The notes: a model not told the origin generated them from the sequence alone. Counted from the first letter of the stretch, positions 1 through 8,838 are shown. The stretch is 64,000 nucleotides of DNA from Parapedobacter koreensis (GCF_900109365.1 NZ_FNZR01000001.1:124001-188000), one strand, 5' to 3'. Numbers and translations are program-made.

Positions 1-386
1 GGGCTTATGGCCACGTTGCCAATGCGTGCTTCAGGTGGCAGCCCAGTGATAGGGCTTTCCTGGCCGCTTTTTACATCTTTTACCGTAATGCCCGTGAAGC
101 CGGCACCTTCCGCTGCATTGTTGGCCGGATTTAACCGTATGCCTGCCAGCCCCAATACGGGCTGCGAAACATCCACAATCGTAGGAAAATCCGGCCGTTC
201 AAGCAACAGCATCTTATCCCTGTTTTTAGTAAATAACACCGATGGTGTGGTAGGCGCATCCACCAATTCGCGGATACTTGCTGGCGGTGCCTGATAAACC
301 AGGTTGTCTTGGGCGAATACTGCTGAGAAAAATGGCAACAGGAATAACGCCAAGATGCCGCCGAATGGGGTAAATATTCTTTTCAT
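1..386 (-). CDS. Prolyl-oligopeptidase-family (S9) secreted peptidase, N-terminal part only
   Basis: The gene runs off the left edge, leaving the first 128 residues. It starts with a clear Sec signal peptide (MKRIFTPFGG, then a hydrophobic core ending SAVFAQ), so the product is exported. The following stretch has the pattern LLLERPDFPTI...LGLAGIRLNP, which resembles the start of the beta-propeller in glutamyl-endopeptidase-like S9 serine peptidases. The catalytic Ser-Asp-His domain would lie outside the window, so activity cannot be judged. The start ATG (reverse of 384-386) is the only one before the signal peptide. It lies 139 bp downstream of ispF on the same strand and may be read with it. 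The family call rests on a short N-terminal similarity remembered from the family. Confidence 0.6.
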   Translation of the reverse strand, partial: MKRIFTPFGGILALFLLPFFSAVFAQDNLVYQAPPASIRELVDAPTTPSVLFTKNRDKMLLLERPDFPTIVDVSQPVLGLAGIRLNPANNAAEGAGFTGITVKDVKSGQESPITGLPPEARIGNVAIS

Positions 387-525
387 GCGTAAATAATTGT
401 TCAATGCGATAGCTATTCAACGTATTACTGTCAAATATGCCTTTTTTTCAAGTAAAATACACCAGGGTAACCATCAAGTTACGTTTAAATTCACAACATT
501 CCGATCATTTTCCTTTGCTATTCGC

Positions 526-1005
526 CTATTTTCGTTCAATCAGGCAAACAGCATACGCCACGACACCTTCTTTTCTGCCGATAAAACCCATTGTTTCGTT
601 GGTAGTCGCCTTAATGGAAATGTCATCTTCGGCGATACGGGCAGCAATGCCAATTTTTTGTTTCATTTCCGGCAGATAAGGTTTTATTTTCGGCGCTTCT
701 AAGCATAACATCGCGTCGATATTGCCCAATACCCAGCCACGTTCGCCCAGCAGTTTTACACATTCCTCCAACAATATAAGGCTGCTTATCCCTTTCCAAC
801 GGTCGTCCGTGTTGGGAAAGTGGTGCCCGATATCTCCCAAATTTGCCGCCCCTAACAGCGCGTCGCATATCGCATGCACCAACACGTCGGCATCGGAATG
901 CCCAAATGCACCAGCATGGTGTTGTACAAGTACCCCACCCAAAACAAAGGGATGGCCTTCTTTAAGTTGATGTACATCAAAACCGAATCCTACTTTTATC
1001 TTCAT
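526..1005 (-). CDS. ispF: 2-C-methyl-D-erythritol 2,4-cyclodiphosphate synthase
   Basis: IspF is the fifth enzyme of the MEP isoprenoid pathway. It cyclises CDP-methylerythritol 2-phosphate to MEcPP with release of CMP, in the cytoplasm as a trimer. The 159-residue length is typical. The metal-binding DVH of the N-terminal VGFGFDVHQL segment (Asp10, His12), the GHSDADV segment, and the C-terminal KATTNETMGFIGRKEG block that forms the CDP/hydrophobic cavity region are all present, so the enzyme should be active. The ATG at 1005 is immediately before the conserved MKIKVGFGFDVH. Upstream and divergent is the gldJ-like lipoprotein; downstream is the S9 peptidase on the same strand. Confidence 0.97.
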   Translation of the reverse strand: MKIKVGFGFDVHQLKEGHPFVLGGVLVQHHAGAFGHSDADVLVHAICDALLGAANLGDIGHHFPNTDDRWKGISSLILLEECVKLLGERGWVLGNIDAMLCLEAPKIKPYLPEMKQKIGIAARIAEDDISIKATTNETMGFIGRKEGVVAYAVCLIERK

Positions 1006-1156
1006 ATCGTATTTTTGGTATCAACCCCATCACTGAGCACCCATCACCAGCCAAACTTAGGCAAATGCCCCCGTAATCTCAAAGGATACGCCGTATTTCA
1101 ATTGCCGAAAAACAAAAGTTATTTTATTTTGATTGTGATAACTTCGATAATTTATC

Positions 1157-1164
1157 TATTTTTG
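1157..1164 (+). promoter_or_regulatory. Predicted Bacteroidota -7 box upstream of gldJ-like gene
   Basis: TATTTTTG matches the Bacteroidota -7 consensus TAnnTTTG. TTTG at 1128-1131 and ATTG at 1132-1135 are possible -33 elements, with only approximate spacing. The box lies 38 bp before the chosen ATG at 1202. Prediction only. Confidence 0.4.
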
Positions 1165-1201
1165 GTTCTTGGAAAAGAATTGTGTCTTTCTGATGTACCG
1201 A

Positions 1202-2770
1202 ATGAAAACGACAACTACGTATTTCTCTTATTGCCTCGTACTGCTCTGCTGTGGGGCCTTATTGAGTTCCTGTAGAAACCGAAGCGGAGTCTCATCAAAA
1301 ACCGGGGTTGCCTATAACGATCCGTATAACGGCGGATTGCAAATCAACCGGAAAGTGAAAGAAGGGCCCGGCCCGGGCTTGGTTGTTATCGAAGGGGGTA
1401 CCTTCGTCATGGGGGGTAGCCTTAACGAAGACATCACATACGCCCATGACAACCTCAAGCGTAGGGTAACGGTGGCCTCATTCTACATGGATGAGACCGA
1501 AGTATCCAATGCCGATTGGCTGGAATACCTGCAATGGATTCGCCAAAGTTTCCCAGACGACAAAGAAGCCTATTATAATGCCCTCCCGGACACGCTGGTA
1601 TGGCGTCAGCCACTCTCCTACAATGAGCCTTATGTGGATCTTTACCTGCGGCATCCTGCCTACCAAGATTATCCGGTGGTAGGCGTCACCTGGGAGCAGG
1701 CCAATGGCTATTGCGTATGGCGTACCGATCGCGTCAATGAACACATCCTTCGCCAGCGCGGGGCTTTGGTAGACTACCGTCAGCTGGCTGAGGCACAAGC
1801 GCGTCCAAATGAACCGTTTAACACGGACATTTACCTCAATGGCCAATATCGTGGCGAAGGCATCGATGGTGAACGGATGCCCGAAGATAATAGACCCGGC
1901 GCTGAAGATGGTGCGCGCCGCCCCGTACGGATGGAAGATGGTGTGCTTAAACAGCCCTACCGTTTGCCCACCGAAGCAGAATGGGAATACGCAGCACTGG
2001 GATTAGTAGGCAATACCGAATTTGGAAACATAGAAACGAGCAGGGTATATCCTTGGAATGGGTTGGGTGTCCGCTCAGGCAAGAGGCGCACGCAGGGTTT
2101 GATGATGGCCAACTTCAAACCTACCAGTGGGGACAACATGGGCGTGGCTGGTTATCTCAACGACGCAGGGGACATTACCGTGCCCGTCACCAATTACCTT
2201 CCCAACGATTACGGGCTTTATAATATGGCCGGCAATGTCAATGAATGGGTGAGTGACGTATACAGGCAACTGTCCTTCGAAGACTTTGAGGATTTTAACC
2301 CTTTCCGCGGCAACGTATACCTGGACAAACAATATGAAGATGCCGAAGAAGGTGTCATTGCCAAAGATAAATATGGCCGCCCCATCCGGGTGCCGGCCAA
2401 GTCCCCCAGAAAACAGACATGGGAGGAATTACAAGCTGCGTCCACCGCTCCGGACTCCGCACAAACAGGCTTTGACCACGATGTACGCGGACATGCCGAT
2501 GAGACGAATAATGAGCTGTATGGCGTTACTTCCTTGATCAATGACAAATCCCGGGTATATAAGGGAGGCTCCTGGAATGACCGTGCTTACTGGTTGAACC
2601 CCGCGACAAGGCGCTTTATGCAACAAGACGAATCCAGCGCCATGACGGGTTTCCGTTGTGCCATGACATTGGTTGGTTCTCCGGAGGTTTACACCAAAAC
2701 AAAACCAAGCTTCCCGGCCAACCGAACCCGATCACAAGGCAATAACAAAAAAATACTGGGCATCTTTTAA
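1202..2770 (+). CDS. gldJ: Gliding motility lipoprotein GldJ-like (FGE-sulfatase/SUMF1 domain)
   Basis: A 522-residue outer-membrane lipoprotein by prediction: hydrophobic signal with lipobox LSSC. The rest is a formylglycine-generating-enzyme-like (SUMF1) fold recognised by GGTFVMGGS, PTEAEWEYAA, NMAGNVNEWVSD and KGGSWNDRAYW. GldJ and GldK share this fold and serve the gliding/type IX secretion apparatus without FGE chemistry. The two catalytic Cys of true FGEs are not evident, in line with a structural role. GldJ is favoured over GldK because gldL, gldM and gldN do not follow. The track start at 1169 would add 11 residues before the signal; ATG 1202 gives a normal MKT-type signal peptide. 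A strong bidirectional hairpin follows the stop. Confidence 0.75.
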   Translation: MKTTTTYFSYCLVLLCCGALLSSCRNRSGVSSKTGVAYNDPYNGGLQINRKVKEGPGPGLVVIEGGTFVMGGSLNEDITYAHDNLKRRVTVASFYMDETEVSNADWLEYLQWIRQSFPDDKEAYYNALPDTLVWRQPLSYNEPYVDLYLRHPAYQDYPVVGVTWEQANGYCVWRTDRVNEHILRQRGALVDYRQLAEAQARPNEPFNTDIYLNGQYRGEGIDGERMPEDNRPGAEDGARRPVRMEDGVLKQPYRLPTEAEWEYAALGLVGNTEFGNIETSRVYPWNGLGVRSGKRRTQGLMMANFKPTSGDNMGVAGYLNDAGDITVPVTNYLPNDYGLYNMAGNVNEWVSDVYRQLSFEDFEDFNPFRGNVYLDKQYEDAEEGVIAKDKYGRPIRVPAKSPRKQTWEELQAASTAPDSAQTGFDHDVRGHADETNNELYGVTSLINDKSRVYKGGSWNDRAYWLNPATRRFMQQDESSAMTGFRCAMTLVGSPEVYTKTKPSFPANRTRSQGNNKKILGIF

Positions 2771-2791
2771 TCCCTGAACGGGATATCAATA

Positions 2792-2840
2792 ATAAAAGAA
2801 ATGGCTGCGTACCCAGAAGGAACGCAGCCATTTCTTTTAT
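2792..2840. terminator. Bidirectional intrinsic terminator between gldJ-like gene and glmS
   Basis: A perfect 19-bp inverted repeat (2792-2810 with 2822-2840) surrounds an 11-nt loop. The outer arm is A-rich on one side and T-rich on the other, so it gives a GC stem followed by a U-run on both strands. It sits between two convergent genes. Confidence 0.9.
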
Positions 2841-2861
2841 TACCGACCGCTAACAAGCAGC

Positions 2862-4697
2862 CTATTCGACGGTCACGGATTTGGCCAAGTTACGGGGTTG
2901 GTCCACATTACATCCCCGCATGCATGCCGTATAATACGACAGCAATTGAAGTGGGATAGTAGCCAGCAATGGCAGGAATGCTTCATCAGCGTCAGGAATT
3001 TCAATCACATAGTCGGCCAAAGCCTTTACTGCGGTATCCCCTTCGGTGACAATGGCTATGATGCGCCCCTTGCGGGCTTTCACCTCTTGGATGTTGCTGA
3101 TGACCTTCTCATAGGATGAGTTTTGGGTAGCGATCACGACCACAGGCATTTCCTCATCAATCAGCGCAATGGGGCCATGTTTCATTTCGGCCGCTGGGTA
3201 TCCCTCTGCGTGGATGTAAGATATTTCCTTAAGTTTCAATGCACCCTCCAGGGCCACGGGAAACCCGATACCCCTGCCCAAAAAAATCGCGTTGGTTTTA
3301 TCCTTTATTTCAGAAGCAATATACTTAGCAGCACCGTCACATTGCAATGCTTTTTCAACAAGTACAGGGATGTCCTGAAGGGAGGACAGCAATTCCACGA
3401 GCTTGCTTTGAGGCAGCGTACCCCGCAATTGTGCAATATACAGTGCCATTAAGGTCAATACCGTCACCTGTGCCGTGAAAGCTTTGGTAGATGCCACTCC
3501 AATCTCCGGGCCAGCATGGGTATACACCCCGCCGTGGGTCAGCCTGGGAATGGACGAACCCACCACATTGCATATTCCCAATATGGTCGCGCCACGTTCT
3601 TTGGCAAGTTCTATGGCAGCCATGGTATCGGCTGTCTCCCCGGATTGCGAAATCGCAATGACAATATCGCGTTCTGTAATGATCGGATTACGGTACCTGA
3701 ATTCAGAAGCATATTCCACACCTACCGGTACACGTGCATATTCCTCAATGAGATACTCGCCCACCAGTCCAGCATGCCATGATGTACCGCAGGCTACAAT
3801 AATAATCCGGTCAGCATTGCGGAGTTTCTCGGCATATTCCTTTATCCCGCCCAACTGCACCTGACCCGCCTGTGGATAGATCCGCCCACGCATGCAATCC
3901 CGTATCGAACGGGGCTGTTCATGGATTTCCTTGAGCATGAAGTGGTCATACCCCGCTTTTTCAAGCATCTCCAATTGCATTTCCAGTTGCTGCACGTAAG
4001 GCGTTTGCACCTCGTTATGAATGGTCTTTATCAGCATTCCATCTGCATTGATAAATGCGATTTCCTGATCTTTGAGGTAGACTACATTGCGGGTATATTC
4101 GATAATCGGGGAAGCATCAGAAGCAATGAAATATTCTTCCTCCCCGATTCCAATGACCATCGGGCTGCCCTTGCGTGCAGCAACCAATTGATCTGGATGC
4201 TCCCGATCGGCCACGACGATGGCATAGGCTCCCACCACCTGGGTAAGCGCAAGCCGGACAGCTTCCAATAAATCCGTTTTCTCTTCCTTCAAGATATCCG
4301 CAATAAGGTGAACGAGGACCTCCGTATCGGTATCACTACGGAAAACATGGCCCCTGCTTGCCAGCTCCTCCTTTAGGGGCGCATAGTTTTCGATGATCCC
4401 GTTATGCACGATGGCCAGACGCCCATCTCCCGAGAGATGCGGGTGGGCATTGCGATCAGAAGGTTCGCCATGCGTAGCCCAACGGGTATGGCCGATTCCT
4501 ACACGGCCAGCCAATGTTTTACCCTTGGCAAAGGCCTCCAAATCGGCCACCTTTCCAATCTTCTTATAACAGCTTATCTCCTGGGAAACCAGTGCAATAC
4601 CTGCACTGTCATATCCCCGATATTCAAGGCGTTTCAACCCCTTGACAATAATAGGCCAAGCGTCTTTATGGCCGATGTATCCTACAATTCCACACAT
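2862..4697 (-). CDS. glmS: Glutamine--fructose-6-phosphate aminotransferase (isomerizing)
   Basis: GlmS makes glucosamine-6-phosphate from fructose-6-phosphate and glutamine, the first step towards UDP-GlcNAc for peptidoglycan. At 611 residues it has the usual length. It begins MCGIVGYIG, so Cys2 becomes the N-terminal nucleophile of the class II glutaminase domain (about 1-220). Two SIS sugar-isomerase domains follow (about 285-425 and 455-600), with ACGTSWHA and SQSGETADT as phosphate-binding loops. The C-terminus PRNLAKSVTVE is the canonical GlmS tail. A TAnnTTTG box lies about 23 bp upstream. No glmS ribozyme would be expected in this phylum and none is visible. Confidence 0.98.
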   Translation of the reverse strand: MCGIVGYIGHKDAWPIIVKGLKRLEYRGYDSAGIALVSQEISCYKKIGKVADLEAFAKGKTLAGRVGIGHTRWATHGEPSDRNAHPHLSGDGRLAIVHNGIIENYAPLKEELASRGHVFRSDTDTEVLVHLIADILKEEKTDLLEAVRLALTQVVGAYAIVVADREHPDQLVAARKGSPMVIGIGEEEYFIASDASPIIEYTRNVVYLKDQEIAFINADGMLIKTIHNEVQTPYVQQLEMQLEMLEKAGYDHFMLKEIHEQPRSIRDCMRGRIYPQAGQVQLGGIKEYAEKLRNADRIIIVACGTSWHAGLVGEYLIEEYARVPVGVEYASEFRYRNPIITERDIVIAISQSGETADTMAAIELAKERGATILGICNVVGSSIPRLTHGGVYTHAGPEIGVASTKAFTAQVTVLTLMALYIAQLRGTLPQSKLVELLSSLQDIPVLVEKALQCDGAAKYIASEIKDKTNAIFLGRGIGFPVALEGALKLKEISYIHAEGYPAAEMKHGPIALIDEEMPVVVIATQNSSYEKVISNIQEVKARKGRIIAIVTEGDTAVKALADYVIEIPDADEAFLPLLATIPLQLLSYYTACMRGCNVDQPRNLAKSVTVE

Positions 4698-4719
4698 AAT
4701 ATCGCTATAATTTACCCGC

Positions 4720-4727
4720 CAAACATA
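4720..4727 (-). promoter_or_regulatory. Predicted -7 box of glmS promoter
   Basis: Read on the minus strand this is TATGTTTG, a match to TAnnTTTG, 22 bp upstream of the glmS ATG. No clear -33 TTTG was found. Confidence 0.45.
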
Positions 4728-4746
4728 CGATAATTTATTAAAATGA

Positions 4747-4779
4747 GAAAAGCATCCACAAGCCTGCGGATGCTTTTCC
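4747..4779 (-). terminator. Intrinsic terminator after the DUF4270 gene
   Basis: The arms AAAAGCATCC (4748-4757) and GGATGCTTTT (4768-4777) pair perfectly around a 10-nt loop. On the minus strand the hairpin is followed by a T-rich tract. It lies about 30 bp downstream of the DUF4270 stop codon. Confidence 0.75.
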
Positions 4780-4808
4780 GATATATATATACGATAAAGC
4801 GCGCGATA

Positions 4809-6275
4809 CTAATCGCCCACCTGCGTATAATAGATATTCAATTTCATCCTCAAATTGGGGTTATCCATATTGCTGATGATTGTTCTGCCACCTGCGTTCA
4901 ATAGGGGATAATAAGGCACTGTATTGTCAGAAACGGCCGCTGGGGCAATAAAAAATTCATTGCTGTTTATTTTCCCCAAAAGCAAATCCTGGACAAATGA
5001 TGTCAGATGGAAGACATAACGCTGCTTATCCTCATCGATATTGCCACCAAAAGCCCGCCAGTTGCCATACCGATACCACAGGCTACGCCCATCACCGATA
5101 AAGTTGCTGCTGCTCGTACGGGAATCCCCATCAGGAATCGGTTGGCGCTGCCCCGCGATGTCTTCCCGATATAACGTGAGGCGTGGCGCTTGGAGCGAAA
5201 AACCACCATCCGGCGTTTCCGTATCGACATATAACACCAATTCGGCCTTATTTACCGCGATATTGCGGCCTTTCAATGCATCGATATACGGAATGCGCAA
5301 CCGGCCACGGAGTCCAGTAGGTGCCTGGAGATACAATTGCTCATAATTGCCTCCCGGGTTTTCCAATTGGGCCTGTACGTCGGCCGTATACGTCCGTTTA
5401 ATGCTTGTGGACAGCCGTTGGTAGGTACTTCCGCTATAGCTATCTTGTATTGTCGTAGGCAAAAATGCGCGTACCGTATCAATACCGGCGTCATCCCCCT
5501 CCTCACCGTTCGGCTGTCGGTAAGTAAGTTCGATACCGGTCATATTGGTTATACCACGGAGGGTAACCAAACCGCCGACACTGGTCATTGCTCCCTCATC
5601 AACACTTAAGTAAAGCCCCTTTACATGATTGTTAAACCCAGCTTCAGTGGAAAGGGTCGTTGAGTCGATCGACTCGCTGAGCAATTCCTTGAAAAACTCC
5701 GCTGAAAGGGCCAAGCGCAATTGGGGGATTTCTTTCACCAACGAATCCTTGCCATCGATGTATTTAGTGATGCTTACGCTATCCGTTTGTTTATAAGCAA
5801 ACCGATTAATGGTTTTAGCGCCAACGATTGGCTCCCGTACTGCCCATTGTTTTGAGGAAAAATTACCATCGGTATAGACTTCATCCAATTGGCGCACCTG
5901 CAAGGAAAAGGAAGCATTAAGCGTATCACCAAAATATTCCGTTCCATAGGGAAGCACCAGAATGACCGAATCAATCGTTGCATCGGGCCGGATACGGGGT
6001 ACCGTTGCCGGTCTACCAATAGCCAATGCGATATCAGCAACGGTCTTCCCGATTGTCGGATCGTCAAACCAACCGAAGGCGGTTTGATTGAAGGAGGAAG
6101 AACGGGCACTATCATCCAATACCGTCACTGCCTGTAGCGTAAGTGTATCTGTCAATACCCCCACGATCTCATCTTCCGGATTTACATCCAGCCCAATCCC
6201 CGACGGATTCGTACAACTTCCTAAAACAAAAAGACTTATCAACAGTGTCAATAAGTCCTTAATATGACATCTCAT
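4809..6275 (-). CDS. DUF4270 family lipoprotein
   Basis: A 488-residue predicted lipoprotein (MRCHIKDLL signal, lipobox VLGSC). It is beta-rich and matches the DUF4270 pattern of Bacteroidota: an N-terminal DTLTLQAVTVLDDS segment with repeated strands, and a C-terminal part rich in Tyr/Asn strands (LRMKLNIYYTQV). Function is unknown. The order panC - short starch-synthase-like gene - DUF4270 - glmS is, as I recall, a conserved neighbourhood in this phylum, which supports the call. It lies 47 bp downstream of the GT5-like gene on the same strand and is probably co-transcribed. No catalytic motif was recognised. Confidence 0.85.
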   Translation of the reverse strand: MRCHIKDLLTLLISLFVLGSCTNPSGIGLDVNPEDEIVGVLTDTLTLQAVTVLDDSARSSSFNQTAFGWFDDPTIGKTVADIALAIGRPATVPRIRPDATIDSVILVLPYGTEYFGDTLNASFSLQVRQLDEVYTDGNFSSKQWAVREPIVGAKTINRFAYKQTDSVSITKYIDGKDSLVKEIPQLRLALSAEFFKELLSESIDSTTLSTEAGFNNHVKGLYLSVDEGAMTSVGGLVTLRGITNMTGIELTYRQPNGEEGDDAGIDTVRAFLPTTIQDSYSGSTYQRLSTSIKRTYTADVQAQLENPGGNYEQLYLQAPTGLRGRLRIPYIDALKGRNIAVNKAELVLYVDTETPDGGFSLQAPRLTLYREDIAGQRQPIPDGDSRTSSSNFIGDGRSLWYRYGNWRAFGGNIDEDKQRYVFHLTSFVQDLLLGKINSNEFFIAPAAVSDNTVPYYPLLNAGGRTIISNMDNPNLRMKLNIYYTQVGD

Positions 6276-6322
6276 TTGAATATTGTTAATTTAAAAAGCT
6301 GATGGAAACAGCCAATCCAAAA

Positions 6323-7153
6323 CTACGCTTCCAATTCCGTTTCAAGTTCTACGCTTGAAAATTGTTCGTAAAGGTTGCAATAATTTTCGAATTCCGCATT
6401 GTTTTCCACTTCGAATGCAGGAATATCGCTCTTTTTAACAATATTTAACAGTTGCTCATCCACATCATTACCCGCCAAAACTACGGCATCAGAATAGGCC
6501 AAAGCCCCTTGATATAAGTCGGCATAATCACCGGCCCCATAGGCTGCTACATCATCGGCAGTCATATTGCCCGTACGGGCAATTTCCGCAAAATTCGCCC
6601 CCAGGGAAGCACCGAAATCTTCCTTATAGAGCGAATAGATTACTTTAGCGTCCTTGAAAGTCGGGTCGTCCTTATAAGCCGTCTTTATATACGCCGGAAC
6701 CAACGCACTCATCCATCCATGGCAATGCACCACATCAGGGGACCATCCCAATTTCTTCACCGTCTCCAAGGCTCCCTTGCAGAAAAACACCGTGCGCTCA
6801 TTGTTGTCTTCGAAAAATTTGCCGCATTCATCACAGAATACATGCTTACGCTGGAAATATTCCTCATTATCCAAGAAATACACCTGCATACGTGCCGCCG
6901 GGATAGAAGCGACTTTAATAATCAACGGGTTGTCATTGTTATCTACAACAATATTCATCCCTGAAAGCCTGATTACTTCATGCAAACGGTTTCGGCGTTC
7001 GTTGATGTTCCCGAAGCGCGGCATCAAGATACGGATTTCGTAACCTTTTTCTTGCATGGCCTGAGGCAGCTGGCGGGTGATTTCAGAAATTTTACTTAGT
7101 TCGAGGAAAGGCGACATCTCGTGGGTAACAAACAGAATCTTCGTTTTTGCCAT
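6323..7153 (-). CDS. Starch/glycogen-synthase-like protein, N-terminal GT5 domain only
   Basis: A 276-residue cytoplasmic protein matching only the first Rossmann domain of GT5 glycogen/starch synthases: KILFVTHEMSPF at the start, a GYEIRILMPRFG strand, VHCHGWMSALVP (the segment preceding the acceptor site) and a C-terminal EFENYCNLYEQFS tail. The nucleotide-sugar-binding second GT-B domain (usually another 200 residues) is absent, and the KxGGL loop of real GlgA reads LSKIS here. Glucan synthesis is therefore unlikely, and a regulatory or binding role is an inference. ATG 7153 is chosen because it sits right before MAKTKILFVTHE; an upstream in-frame extension to 7204 reads through the predicted promoter. 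Confidence 0.8.
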   Translation of the reverse strand: MAKTKILFVTHEMSPFLELSKISEITRQLPQAMQEKGYEIRILMPRFGNINERRNRLHEVIRLSGMNIVVDNNDNPLIIKVASIPAARMQVYFLDNEEYFQRKHVFCDECGKFFEDNNERTVFFCKGALETVKKLGWSPDVVHCHGWMSALVPAYIKTAYKDDPTFKDAKVIYSLYKEDFGASLGANFAEIARTGNMTADDVAAYGAGDYADLYQGALAYSDAVVLAGNDVDEQLLNIVKKSDIPAFEVENNAEFENYCNLYEQFSSVELETELEA

Positions 7154-7201
7154 CTCCAATTTCTTGTTTTTAATTTTTATTAGAAAAGTAAAATCGGTTT
7201 G

Positions 7202-7209
7202 CAAAGATA
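7202..7209 (-). promoter_or_regulatory. Predicted -7 box for the GT5-like/DUF4270 operon
   Basis: The minus strand reads TATCTTTG, an exact TAnnTTTG match, 48 bp upstream of the chosen ATG at 7153. It lies inside the 152-bp divergent region shared with panC. Confidence 0.5.
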
Positions 7210-7305
7210 ATCATTTTTTATCATTATACCAATTAGTTACCCAATTCATCAATGAGATAACCTAAAAATTTATCATTTTTGCCAAACAAAAAAGGAGTTA
7301 GTCTG

Positions 7306-8145
7306 TTGGAAATCGTTAAGACCAAACATTCGTTGCGCAGCCAACTGCAACATTATCGTACCCAGCAATTGCGCATTGCATTTGTCCCCACCATGGGTGC
7401 ACTGCATGCCGGTCACATAGCGCTCGTTAGCCATGCAAAAAAGCTAGCCGATGTCGTAGTATGCAGTATCTTTGTCAATCCTACCCAATTCAATGATCCC
7501 GCCGATTTGGAGAAGTATCCCCGCCCCATTGAAAAGGATATCGCCCTACTGCAAGACGCACGCTGCGATGTGCTTTTCCTCCCGGAGGTGACGGAGATGT
7601 ATCAACCGGGCGAGCACTGGCATATCGAGCTGGGCGGTTTGGACGATGTGCTGGAAGGTCTCCACCGTCCGGGACATTTCCAAGGCGTCACACAGATTGT
7701 GAAAAAACTCTTCGATGCCGTACAGCCTGATGTCGCTTGCTTCGGCCAAAAAGATTTCCAGCAGTACAAAGTGGTAGCGTACATGATTGCCAGTCTTCAT
7801 CTGCCCGTGGCATTGGAGATGTGCCCAACAGTAAGGGAGCCGGATGGCCTGGCCATGAGCTCACGCAATATACGGCTGACACCGCAGGGACGGACACAAG
7901 CCCTGGCCCTCTATCGTACGCTATTACAAGCCAAAGCCGACTTGGGCAAAGAGGGCATACACAGCTTGCAGGAAGCCGCCCGTCAAACGCTGGAAAACAG
8001 CCCCGGAATCCGGTTGGAGTATTTCGTCGTCTACGATGCAGACACGTTCGTGGAAGCAGACAGCACCGTAACCGGGCAACGGCTCGTGGCATTGGTAGCC
8101 GCTTGGGTAGACGGCGTGCGACTGATTGACAATATGTTGTTGTAA
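7306..8145 (+). CDS. panC: Pantothenate synthetase (pantoate--beta-alanine ligase)
   Basis: PanC condenses pantoate with beta-alanine using ATP, giving pantothenate for CoA. The nucleotidyltransferase fold motifs are intact: FVPTMGALHAGH (HxGH), the FVNPTQFN loop, FGQKDFQQ and the KMSKS-equivalent MSSRN. The 279 residues fit the family. No ATG is available at the N-terminus. TTG at 7306 is preferred because AAAGGAG (7291-7297) lies 8 nt upstream and the protein then begins with the usual EIVKTKHSLR strand; TTG 7279 is the alternative. PanD, which makes the beta-alanine substrate, lies downstream on the same strand. Confidence 0.95.
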   Translation: MEIVKTKHSLRSQLQHYRTQQLRIAFVPTMGALHAGHIALVSHAKKLADVVVCSIFVNPTQFNDPADLEKYPRPIEKDIALLQDARCDVLFLPEVTEMYQPGEHWHIELGGLDDVLEGLHRPGHFQGVTQIVKKLFDAVQPDVACFGQKDFQQYKVVAYMIASLHLPVALEMCPTVREPDGLAMSSRNIRLTPQGRTQALALYRTLLQAKADLGKEGIHSLQEAARQTLENSPGIRLEYFVVYDADTFVEADSTVTGQRLVALVAAWVDGVRLIDNMLL

Positions 8146-8210
8146 ATCGGGAACATTAAATACCGACTCCATATCTATTTCATACCTTCTTCGGGATGAG
8201 TCCATAAACA

Positions 8211-8260
8211 GTCCATAATGAGCCCATGTTTTCCGATAAAAAGATGGACTCATTATGGAC
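8211..8260. repeat. 17-bp inverted repeat between panC and panD
   Basis: The arms 8211-8227 and 8244-8260 are complementary except at one position, around a 16-nt loop. No U-run follows on either strand, so a standard terminator is not supported. A processing or regulatory hairpin is possible. Confidence 0.7.
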
Positions 8261-8428
8261 GCAAAGCGGTGTCACCATTTTGTCATGGCGAACAGGATTA
8301 GGACAGGGTACGCGTCCGGTGCGTATTCAGATAAGTGCTCTATGCAGATAAAGAGGGAATGGCCGTCAGGATAGCGTAAAGATAAGTAAACGGCACCGAA
8401 ACCAAAAACAATCCTTATTTATTTTCCG

Positions 8429-8436
8429 TATCTTTG
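8429..8436 (+). promoter_or_regulatory. Predicted panD -7 box, probably giving a leaderless mRNA
   Basis: TATCTTTG is an exact TAnnTTTG match and ends only 4 nt before the panD ATG at 8441. Because transcription normally begins a few bases after this box, the mRNA would start at or next to the ATG. Confidence 0.55.
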
Positions 8437-8440
8437 CACC

Positions 8441-8788
8441 ATGGTTATCGAGGTATTAAAATCCAAGATTCATCGGGTGCGTGTCACACAGGCGGAATTG
8501 AATTATGTGGGAAGCATCACGATTGATGAGGATTTGATGGATGCGGCAAATATCATTGCCAATGAGAAGGTGCAAATCGTCAATAACAATAATGGCGCAC
8601 GTTTTGAAACCTATGTCATCAAGGGTGAGCGAGGCTCAGGCACGGTTTGCCTTAACGGCGCAGCGGCACGCTTGGTGCAAGTAGGCGATGTAATCATTGT
8701 CATTTCGTATGCGCTCATGGACTTTGAGGAAGCCAAGAAATACGAACCGATATTGGTATTCCCTGATGAAAATAACCAGCTAATATAG
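8441..8788 (+). CDS. panD: Aspartate 1-decarboxylase (proenzyme)
   Basis: PanD makes beta-alanine from L-aspartate for pantothenate synthesis. It is a self-cleaving pyruvoyl enzyme, and the cleavage site Gly24-Ser25 is present in YVGSITID, so Ser25 can become the pyruvoyl group. Other active-site features are visible: Lys9 in KSKIHR, Tyr22 and the NGAAARL turn near residue 72. Length (115) is slightly short but normal for the family. A -7 box touches the start codon. It pairs functionally with panC 295 bp upstream. Confidence 0.97.
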   Translation: MVIEVLKSKIHRVRVTQAELNYVGSITIDEDLMDAANIIANEKVQIVNNNNGARFETYVIKGERGSGTVCLNGAAARLVQVGDVIIVISYALMDFEEAKKYEPILVFPDENNQLI

Positions 8789-8838
8789 TTCACAACTGCG
8801 CAGCAGTGTCATTGCCGGAAATCCAAAAAAATGTTAGA

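Larger units (their letters stand above)
8146..8440. other. panC-panD intergenic region with repeat cluster
   Basis: No coding sequence was found in these 295 bp. The region holds the half-site GTCCATAA twice in direct orientation (8200-8207, 8211-8218) and once inverted (8253-8260), a long inverted repeat (8211-8260), a GGATTAGGACAGGG motif (8295-8308) shared with distant promoter regions, and the panD -7 box near its end. Confidence 0.6.

Noticed and set aside
8211-8260. Rho-independent terminator for panC
   Set aside because: The stem is strong but no U-run follows on either strand, so it is listed as a repeat.
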